Shown: one piece after another, positions 56,761 through 64,000 of the stretch
How the letters are laid out: each line of letters begins with the position of its first letter
Numbering within the stretch: the stretch's first letter is position 1
Source of the DNA: Podarcis raffonei
Taxonomy: Eukaryota; Chordata; Lepidosauria; Squamata; Lacertidae
Assembly (NCBI RefSeq): GCF_027172205.1
Contig: NC_070605.1
Span: 23,316,804 to 23,380,803, forward strand
DNA: 64,000 bases
Direction: 5' to 3'
Made by a program: the position numbers and the translations under genes
Notes under the pieces: generated by a model
What the model saw: only the letters and a program-made list of their open reading frames with translations
Database searches by the model: none
Told to the model about the DNA's origin: nothing

Positions 56761-56808
<48 letters not shown>
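56728..56808. repeat. (GAAT)n(AAAT)n compound microsatellite (B2)
   Basis: Counterpart of 42086-42169 with different counts of both units. Confidence 0.95.
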
Positions 56809-57474
56809 AAAGGAAAGTACTTCCGCTACATTTGTCTTTCTTGCTCCAGCCTGCTCTTGTTTTTCACCTCAAGGGGTGTCCCCTCAGTGCATTCCTGTAA
56901 GTGTAATTCTGCGTACCTGTGTGCACTGTAGCTGAGGTGCACAAATCAATCAGTGTACACTCTTTCACACAAGCAATAGTATAAGTGTAGAGAAATGATA
57001 CACCTCTGCCCAGTGTAATGTGTGCATAAGCCTAAGACTTGTGCCTAACTGAAGGTGGGTGAGTTTTCCTTACTTCTGTCTCTGCCTAATGCCTTAGGCT
57101 CTTAGCAGAGCCAATCACCTTCCCACCAGCTCTACAGGGAAGAGGTACCCTGTAGCCAACCCATCCTTAAGCATCTTGGAACTTATGGTAGCAAACTCAC
57201 AGCATTATTAATTCCACACCAGAGCACCAGAGAGATGAACCGGCCCTCTTTCCCATGGCTTTGCAGGGGACAGTGGGGAATACCAGTGAGCTTCTGCAGG
57301 CACCAGTATTCTGCTGGTCTTACTAAAGTCTGGTGTTGGTGGGAGAGGGATAGACAACACAGAGGGAGTAGATATATTTCTTCTGCAGAGCTCTTTATAA
57401 TAGCCATTTCTTGCCTATAAAAAAAAAAAAGTATTCAGCTTCGACTAAGTGCCTCCAACATCAGAGATATACAC

Positions 57475-57655
57475 TTTGGCAGGGGCTTCGCTCTAGGAAC
57501 ACAGGAAATTGCCTTATTCTAAGTCAGACCATTGGTTATCTAGCTTAGTTCTGTCTACACTAGAGCTACGCTCCAAAGTTTCAGACAAGGGGACTTCCCA
57601 GCCCTACTAGGAAATGCTGGAGGATACCTGGGACCTCCTGCAACACTGATCTACA
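57475..57655 (-). mobile_element. tRNA-derived SINE, old copy (B3)
   Basis: Counterpart of 42862-43030. Confidence 0.55.
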
Positions 57656-57710
57656 AATTTTTACATGGAAAGGGCATAGGCTTGCAGCACCACTTAGGCC
57701 AATCTTCCCC

Positions 57711-57826
57711 ACCCTGGTAAATTCCATATGATCCGGACTGCAACTCCCATCATCCCCAGCCAGCAAACACGGTGCTGATTCCAGCTGATGGGAATTGTAG
57801 TCCAGAACATCTAGAGATCACAAGGT
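57711..57826. mobile_element. Small palindromic MITE (B3)
   Basis: Counterpart of 25019-25140 and 43095-43210. Confidence 0.6.
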
Positions 57827-58071
57827 CAGGGGATGCTGCCATAGATTTGCAACACTTCCAAAGGAATGCATCGTTAAATACCCTGAAATCTTTTGTGAAA
57901 AGTGGGGTACACTTTTCACAAAACATAGGGCCTATTAACACTAACAAGAATGCTTGACTGTATCCCCACTGGTTACTGGCTACTGATCAGGCTTATGTAA
58001 TTCTGGCCATGTTGCAAGCCTTGTCTTCCCTTACCAAACTTCTCAGAGCAGAGCAAGGTAGTTCTACTTAC

Positions 58072-58150
58072 TGTCTCTCAGCTGCCAGGCAGAATGAGAG
58101 CGTCCTTAAGTCGAGTGAGGAAATATGAATGTGAGCAGGGGATTTATAGG
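58072..58150 (-). promoter_or_regulatory. Promoter and non-coding exon 0 of gene 4
   Basis: The minus strand has CCTATAAATCCCC (58151-58139) and the donor GAGACA/GTAAGT, with the exon ending at 58072. It is the same block as for gene 3, with two or three differences. Confidence 0.65.
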
Positions 58151-58660
58151 GGGCAGGACAATGAAGTGTAGGAACTCTCTGTCCTGAGCAACACCTCCTC
58201 TGAGCCAAACAAAGCAGAGCATTGGGAAGGCTATGAAATCTTCTTTGTCCTGCCCCCCATTACCAGTAGCCTTTAGGAAATGCCTCCACAACCAGAACCC
58301 ATTTGCCTGTGGGAGTGGGGAGGGCTGTCAGAAGGGTGAGGACATCATGTCAGTGCCAAAGACCAGTACTGTGCACTGTGCTTTAGAACAGGATTCAGCA
58401 ACTTGCTGCTCTATGATCCATTATCAAAAACAGGGAGTGATCTACCACCCAGGGATGGGTGCAGGGTGGGCAGGCAGGTACTGGCTGCTTCCCCCGAGGG
58501 GGGCAGGGAAGGATGCAGGGTGGGTGGCAGGGGTGGGTGCAGGGTGGGCCGGTGCCTAGCTGTCTCCCCCCCCCCCAAGCCAGCCCTTTCTCTCTCTCCA
58601 TCCCTCCCCCAGCAGCTCTCTCCCCCCCCCCCACAAACCAGTTGGGCTGCGGAGCTGTCC

Positions 58661-58950
58661 TGTGCGAAACTTCTCCTACCCTGAAATATACGTGGAGTCC
58701 TGCAGTGATTTTGTGCTCTTTATTGCTGCTTGTAAAACAGTGATTGAATTCCCCCTCCCCCCCCAAAAAACAACAACAACCTGGTGTCTTTATATACATT
58801 ATTTACACAATGAGTCCCGTCTGATTGGCTGATTCTGCTTCCCTCCTGGAGCCTGATGGGTCTTCTCCTGCAAGCCAATCAGTTGTTGCATTCTAGGATC
58901 CTACCTGCCTATTGTTCTAGGATCCAAGCTTAGTACATAACATACCTACA
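58661..58950 (-). mobile_element. LTR-like fossil, uninterrupted (B3)
   Basis: Counterpart of 44043-44329 with CCAAT, TATA and AATAAA elements in order on the minus strand. No internal genes. Confidence 0.5.
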
Positions 58951-59234
58951 CCCCCAAAACAGCGTGCGATCTCTCTTCACCCTTGTCAACAGGAGCCACG
59001 CAGCTGATGTGTATCCCAATAGCGCCTGCCCTCCCCCTGCCCTCCCTGTCAAAGGGAGCCTTCCCACGTGGCTCCTCCTCATGCCTCCCTCTATCTCCAG
59101 CAGCCACCCCCTTCCCCATTGGGAAAACCATGCTAAGCCCGCCTCCTGTGCCTGCACTTCTGCATCTGATGTTGCAGAGAAAGGCCCTGCGACTGACCAC
59201 AAACAACCCCACGGTTGACTGGGAGTCTCATGAT

Positions 59235-59395
59235 TGACATGTTGTTACATGCCTGGCTTAGAGGGTAGCATGAGACTCTTAATCTCAGGGTTGTGGGTTT
59301 GAACCCTACATCATGCATTGCAGGGGATGGGACTAGATGACTCTCATAGTCCTTTCCAATTCTATTACTCTATGATTCTATTATTATTTTCACTA
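59235..59395 (+). mobile_element. tRNA-derived SINE with CR1-like tail (B3)
   Basis: Counterpart of 29018-29175, with the B-box GGTTTGAACCC and the tail TATGATTCTATTATT. Confidence 0.7.
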
Positions 59396-60616
59396 TTCCT
59401 GAATAACTTATGTGCACAAATTTGTTCAGGAAATTTTTTTTAAGGGAGGATCATGGACATTCTCAAGTGGAGGTAGGAAGATATGAGGGCAAATTGCTGT
59501 GCTGCCTTTTTAACCTGTGGAGGCAGGAACACGAAAACTCAGAGGGACCAAAAAACAATGGAAATGGTTGACAACACAGACACACATTCACTGACAGGGT
59601 CGTCAGCTCCAAATACCTGACTGTGTGGACTAATGAGGGCAAATTCAAAGCGATAAAACGTGGATTCCTAGTGAGTTACAGCTCAAATGAGGACAAGTCC
59701 CAAGACAGATTTTATTTTTACAAGAAACACTTGTTACAGTCCACAGACTCCATAGGATGTGTAAGAGATAAACATATGCTTATTTTATTTCTTTTTTAAC
59801 AGTGAAAGAACAGAACAGGCAGTCAACGAATGTATTATAGAAAGATGTCTCTCATGTGTTTTTCTGTATGAGAGAAATAATCAAAAGGAATTCTGTAAGA
59901 GGAAATAACATATATAGTTTCTGTTGTCACAAAATTTGGTATTCCAATGATTCATAAATGAACTTCATTCCATCTTTCAATAAATTTGTCTGGTGAATGT
60001 CTTTTTTATAATATTTTCACTGAGTTTTAATATAACAACAAAAAAGTGAACTGTAACAAAGTATCAAGTAACACAGAGAATTAACCAAACATTTTCCCCA
60101 AACGTAACATGAGGGTTAGCGTGTGTAATATTTCAAGACTTAATTGAAACAAGAGAATCACTTAGCTTTTTTAATGATCTGGTGCATGTCTACTTCATTA
60201 TAAGTAAGCTTGTGTTGTTGTTGTTGTTTAAAAAAAAGCAGTCCACATATGCTTGTAGCAGTTGAAAATTGAAAGAGACCCCAGAGATTTCCAAAATCAT
60301 TCTATATTCTGTCTAAATACAATCGCCTTATCTGATTCAGGGGGAGAGGAATCAGTGACCCCTCCAACAGATGAGTCACTGCTGCTTACAAGGAAGGACA
60401 GAAAGAGAAGCAGTCAGCACAGTGCAAACACACCAGCAGGAGTACTGGATTGGCTCTGCCAGTGTGTTTGCACCACACCAAGCTCCCCAATGCCTTGCCC
60501 CTCTCCCTTACAGCAAGGAGCAGCAGTTCAGCTTTCAGGAGGTCAGGTAAGCACCACCACTGCACACTGTCATCCTCTGCTGCCAGTGGACGAGGGCTGT
60601 GCAGCAGGGTGGCAGA
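59396..60616. other. 3' flank of gene 5, no gene seen
   Basis: Matches 29176-30190 of B1 over most of its length and, less closely, the 3' flank of genes 3 and 4. No coding segment is supported. Confidence 0.5.
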
Positions 60617-60911
60617 TCAGTCACAACAGAACATCCGCACATCATTAAGTCCTGTCATATCAGAACTGTTTTGGTTATTTTCCACCTTTGTTTGGATGCC
60701 ACATATGAAGCCCGTAGTGCAGTTGTTGCTCCAGGGGCCAAATTTCCCCCAGGATGGAGACTTGCTCTTCAGTGTAGACCCATCATCACACATGAAATGA
60801 ATGTTATTGGCTGCTGTATCATCAAATATCCCTTGTGGTGGTTCCACACTCATAGAAAAGGACACCAGGTTGCCTCTTTTGCATTTCTCAATCTCACTCC
60901 ATGTTCCAAGC
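60617..60911 (-). CDS. VMO1: VMO1-like gene 5, last coding exon (rest off the window)
   Basis: The exon opens after the acceptor TTTTACAG with one base completing a codon, as in the other genes, and ends FCCD-stop at 60617. It codes LGTWSEIEKCKRGNLVSF, VEPPQGIFDDTAANNIHF, MCDDGSTLKSKSPSWGKF, GPWSNNCTTGFICGIQTKVE and TGLNDVRMFCCD, about 97 residues. It keeps the DDTAANN and GPWSNNC consensus that genes 3 and 4 have lost, so it is the most canonical VMO1 of the type B group. Exons 2 and 1 should lie to the right of 64000. Secreted VMO1-fold protein by family. Confidence 0.9.
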
Positions 60912-61462
60912 CTGTAAAAAGAAAAGACAATGACGGCAATGTCCAAATTAAAGTTCATACACTGCCCTTTGTCAGAAACATAAACTTACAGATCTGTCTT
61001 CTGAAGAAATGATTCCAAATTAGAGCAAAATTCATAGCCTACTCAGTTATTATAATATTCCCCTGCATGCATGCACAATATTCTCTTCCTGTGGCCTTCT
61101 GGGGGTGAGGAGTTACTTCTGGGATTAGATATAAACACAAAACTACCCATATTGGTTCCCTATTGCAAGTATTTAGTCTCCATTTGCACTGGCATTTACC
61201 ATTCTTCTGAATGGAATTCTTTGTAATTGGCATTTTATACTGAGTCTCTTTCTCTTTCTCTGTCTGCTTCTTTATTTTAACAATGTTTGGGGTTTTGCTG
61301 CATTGTGTCAGAAACATAGACCAACACAGAACTAGCACCGTGAAGCCTCAGTCTGAACTTATTTACCTGGGAATAAGTAGAGATAAGTGAACCTATCAGT
61401 TCTGGTTTCTCTCCATTTCATAATTTTTCCAGTCTTTAAGTTCCCATGTCAGTTTTTAATTA
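60912..61462. other. Intron 2 sequence of gene 5, nothing recognised
   Basis: The proximal part matches intron 2 of gene 3 (33146-33300). The rest is unique here and no coding segment is seen. Confidence 0.45.
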
Positions 61463-61721
61463 CCATACTTTTTGCTCTATAAGACTCACTTTTTCCCTCC
61501 TAAAAAGTAAGGGGAAATGTGTGTGCATCTTATGGAGCGAATGCAGACTGCGCAGCTATCCCAGAAGCCAGAACAGCAAGAGGGATTGATGCTTTCACTG
61601 CACAGCGATCCCTCTTGCTATTCTGGCTTCTGAGATTCAGAATATTTTTTTTCTTGTTTTCCTCCTCCCAAAACTAGGTGCGTCTTGTGGTCTGGTGTGT
61701 CTTATAGAACGAAAATTACGG
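61463..61721. mobile_element. TA-flanked palindromic MITE in gene 5 intron 2
   Basis: 259 bases with TA at 61461-61462 and 61722-61723. The ends are CCATACTTTTTGCTCTATAAG and, inverted, CCGTAATTTTCGTTCTATAAG. The middle is a strong hairpin (CCAGAACAGCAAGAGGGAT against ATCCCTCTTGCTATTCTGG). Non-coding, Tc1/mariner-type by its target site. Confidence 0.65.
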
Positions 61722-61811
61722 TATTTTTTTAAAGGCGTCATGGAAGATCTGTGAGGATTTTAGTGCAATTCTTCTTATTTAACTAAGAAACTATGTATAT
61801 ATGACTGGGTT

Positions 61812-62148
61812 GTAATAAAACAGTGGGCTATACCACCGAGTCTGTTGGGCTTGCTGGTTGGAAGGTCGGCAGTTTGAATCCGTGCAACAAGGTGAGCTCC
61901 CATTGCTCTGTAGATAAGTAGATAAATAGGTCCCGCCGTGACAGGAAAATAAACGGAGTGTCCGAATGCTCTGGTTTCCATCACGGTGTCCATTGTGCCA
62001 GAAGTGGTTTAGTCATGCTGGCCACATGACCCGGAAAACTATCTGTGGACAAATGCCGGTTTCCTCAGCCTGAAAGTGAGATGAGCACCGCACCCCATAG
62101 TCGCCTTTGACTGGACTTAAACGTCCAGGGGTCCTTTACCTTTACATT
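61812..62148 (+). mobile_element. tRNA-derived SINE, diverged subfamily, in gene 5 intron 2
   Basis: Same architecture as 8345-8683 (GAAGGTCGGCAGTTTGAATCC, TGGCCACATGACCCGG, GTCCAGGGGTCCTTTACC) but with a shortened left part and an extra GGTTTCCATCACGGTGTCC segment. Confidence 0.8.
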
Positions 62149-62242
62149 TTACCTTACACACACTCTACCCTAGTATGTGCATTTCAGTACACATTACTTG
62201 CCTGGAGAACTGTACTGCAAAATCTGAAGAAGTGTGAATTTC

Positions 62243-62607
62243 TTTTTTTTTTAATAAGATATTTATTAGCTTTTTCACACATTATAAGCACACATATCAC
62301 AACAAAAAACAAAAACATAAACCATAAACACACACAAAACACAAAAAACACCACATGTATAATTTCAATCCCTTATTTTCATAAAACTTATTTTCCCGAC
62401 CTCCTCATACCTCCCCTTACTGCATTCCAATCCCTAATTAATTTTGATCAACAAATCCCTCCCTAATTTCTAATAAATAATTTTAACCTTTCTTTTCATA
62501 TTACATAATGATTACAGCATACAACCTCATATTTTCCAAATCCACAACGTCTTAGCATTCAACAATTTTACAATGTTTCTTAAGATAGTCTTTAAATTTC
62601 TTCCAAT
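62243..62607 (-). mobile_element. Short L1-like retroposon in gene 5 intron 2
   Basis: 365 bases, T-run at the plus-strand left end (the A tail on the minus strand). An 18-base target duplication TGAAGAAGTGTGAATTTC lies at 62225-62242 and 62608-62625. It is related to 56138-56568 near its 5' end. No ORF. Confidence 0.75.
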
Positions 62608-62774
62608 TGAAGAAGTGTGAATTTCACAGGATAGCTGTGTTTTGGTTTGTGTATTGTTTCAGAAAGGATGAATAAAGTAGCTTCGCTTTCAAATGTGAGC
62701 CAAACTGAATTTCTCCTCCACCGCTGCCTGTTGGAAGGTTACAGGGCCTGCTGTGGCTGTAGAGACCGATAAGG

Positions 62775-63472
62775 GCAAGATACGTCTTGACATATGGTTG
62801 TCAAGCCTCTGCTTAAAGACCTCCAAAGAAGGAGACTCCACCACACTCCTTGGCAGCAAATTCCACTGTCGAACAGCTCTTACTGTCAGGAAGTTCTTCC
62901 TAATGTTTAGGTGGAATCTTCTTTCTTGTAGTTTGGATCCATTGCTCCGTGTCCGCTTCTCTGGAGCAGCAGAAAACAACCTTTCTCCCTCCTCTATGTG
63001 ACATCCTTTTATATATTTGAACATGGCTATCATATCACCCCTTAACCTCCTCTTCTCCAGGCTAAACATGCCCAGCTCCCTTAGCCGTTCCTCATAAGGC
63101 ATCATTTCCAGGCCTTTGACCATTTTGGTTGCCCTCCTCTGGACACGTTCCAGTATGTCAGTGTCCTTCTTGAACTGTGGTGCCCAGAACTGGACACAGT
63201 ACTCCAGGTGAGGTCTGACCAGAGCAGAATACAGTGGCACTATTACTTCCCTTGATCTAGATGCTATACTCCTATTGATGCAGCCCAGAATTGCATTGGC
63301 TTTTTTAGCTCATGTTGGCTCATGTCAAGTTTGTGGTCAACCAAGACTCCTAGATCCTTTTCACATGTACTGCTCTCAAGCCAGGTGTCACCCATCTTGT
63401 ATTTGTGCCTCTCATTTTTTTTTGCCCAAGTGCAATACTTTACATTTCTCCCTGTTAAAATTCATTGTCTTA
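62775..63472 (-). mobile_element. CR1 LINE, C-terminal fragment
   Basis: Minus-strand translation gives CR1 ORF2 C-terminus: [103 protein letters not shown] and [18 protein letters not shown]. It has at least one frame break upstream and is truncated at both ends. It lies in gene 5 intron 2. Confidence 0.9.
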
Positions 63473-63606
63473 TTGCAGCTGGGACAAATGAAGGCATCTG
63501 GTTGTGGCAATGCAGATGCTCCATGGTGTTTCTTCTTTCTGCGCTCCTCCCAGTGGTCATTCCCTTTCTGGTCACTGCTATGGATGCACAAACTGACTGT
63601 CTGCCT

Positions 63607-63867
63607 TCAGGCAGCATGGTCATCTGCAAGGGATTCTCGTATGGTGGGGTTGATGTTGCCAGCCTTCAGGCCACATTTGCAGACATCCATGTAACACAGA
63701 GTTTGTCTGCCAACAGGTCTGGTGCCTGAAGCCATTTCTGCAAAGAGCACATCCTTGGGAATCCTGCCATCTTCCATTCTGTCTACATGACCAAGCCAGC
63801 ATAGACGTCGCTGAGACAAGAGCACAAACATGGAGTTGGGCATACTACCCCTAGCAGTAAGTTCCAC
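63607..63867 (-). mobile_element. LINE-type ORF fragment, family uncertain
   Basis: Minus-strand 86-codon frame containing RRLCWLGHVDRMEDGRIPKD and GRQTLCYMDVCKCGLKAGNI. The LxWLGHVxRM motif is common at the C-terminus of several LINE reverse transcriptases. The clade cannot be settled from this piece. Confidence 0.5.
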
Positions 63868-64000
63868 TAAACACAGTGGGACTTACCTTTGTGTAGGCAT
63901 GTATATTTTCCAGTTAAATTCTGTGACAGTTTTGGAGTGTGTCCAAATTACCATTGCCTTTAATCTAGCATGAAATAATTCAAACTACCCAGTGGCAGAG

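Larger units (their letters stand above)
42829..57436. repeat. Type B segmental duplication unit B2
   Basis: Second type B unit. It lacks the 1.5 kb corresponding to 29018-30555 of B1: its sequence runs from the GC-rich block straight into the L1 ORF2 relic at 44613. It privately carries the L2 (47921-51603), a BovB (52839-55790) and a small retroposon (56138-56568). Confidence 0.85.
57437..64000. repeat. Type B segmental duplication unit B3 (runs off the window)
   Basis: Third type B unit. It follows B1 up to the equivalent of 30190 but then continues into VMO1 exon 3 of gene 5. The last 140 bases match the stretch that lies about 100 bases before exon 2 in gene 3 (33405-33455), so exon 2 of gene 5 should start just beyond 64000. 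Confidence 0.85.

Overview
This window looks like nuclear DNA of a squamate reptile, most likely a lizard. The evidence is the mix of repeats: BovB (RTE) LINEs with the CGACTAAACAACAAC tail, several divergent L1 lineages, a full-length L2-clade LINE ending in (ATT)n, CR1, tRNA-derived SINEs, TA-flanked miniature DNA transposons and many dinucleotide and tetranucleotide microsatellites. The host genes have GT-AG introns, a TATA promoter and AATAAA signals. I cannot name the species.

The host genes form one tandem family on the minus strand, homologous to vitelline membrane outer layer protein 1 (VMO1). Each gene has three coding exons: signal peptide plus first repeat, a short middle exon, and a C-terminal exon ending in Cys-Cys-Asp-stop. 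Five loci are seen: a partial and probably dead exon 1 at the left edge (1-57); gene 1 (6511-9733, 188 aa); gene 2 (17801-24607, 187 aa); gene 3 (32854-41239, 187 aa); gene 4 (46912-52471, 187 aa). A sixth, gene 5, has only its last exon in the window (60617-60911). Upstream of every exon 1 there is a conserved block with a TATA-like box followed by a splice donor, which I read as a separate non-coding first exon.

The array was built by segmental duplication. Type A units run from 1 to about 9676 and from about 9677 to 24756. Type B units run from about 24757 to 42828, 42829 to 57436, and 57437 past the right edge. Within each type the flanks and introns are nearly identical. The type boundary at about 24757 lies inside intron 0 of gene 2, so gene 2 has a type A coding region and a type B promoter. 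Units B1 and B2 also carry an inserted block of type A intergenic DNA (31071-32030, 45129-46083).

The strongest observation is that the coding exons of genes 1 and 2 differ far more than their introns, and mainly by amino-acid replacements. Genes 3 and 4 have also lost consensus residues of the VMO1 repeats. This pattern suggests accelerated coding change or exon-level exchange in a secreted protein family.

Most other DNA is mobile. Insertions present in only one of two sister units give a relative clock. Examples are an L1 in A2 (14028-14745), a solo LTR in A2 holding a BovB that holds an L1 that holds a fold-back Tc1/mariner-like element (19366-23450), an L1 with a 5' inversion in B1 (35109-40409), an apparently intact L2 in B2 (47921-51603) and a near-full-length BovB in B2 (52839-55790). 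No bacterial features, CRISPR arrays or genuine tRNA/rRNA genes were seen. All comparisons were made by eye; exact identities need an alignment.
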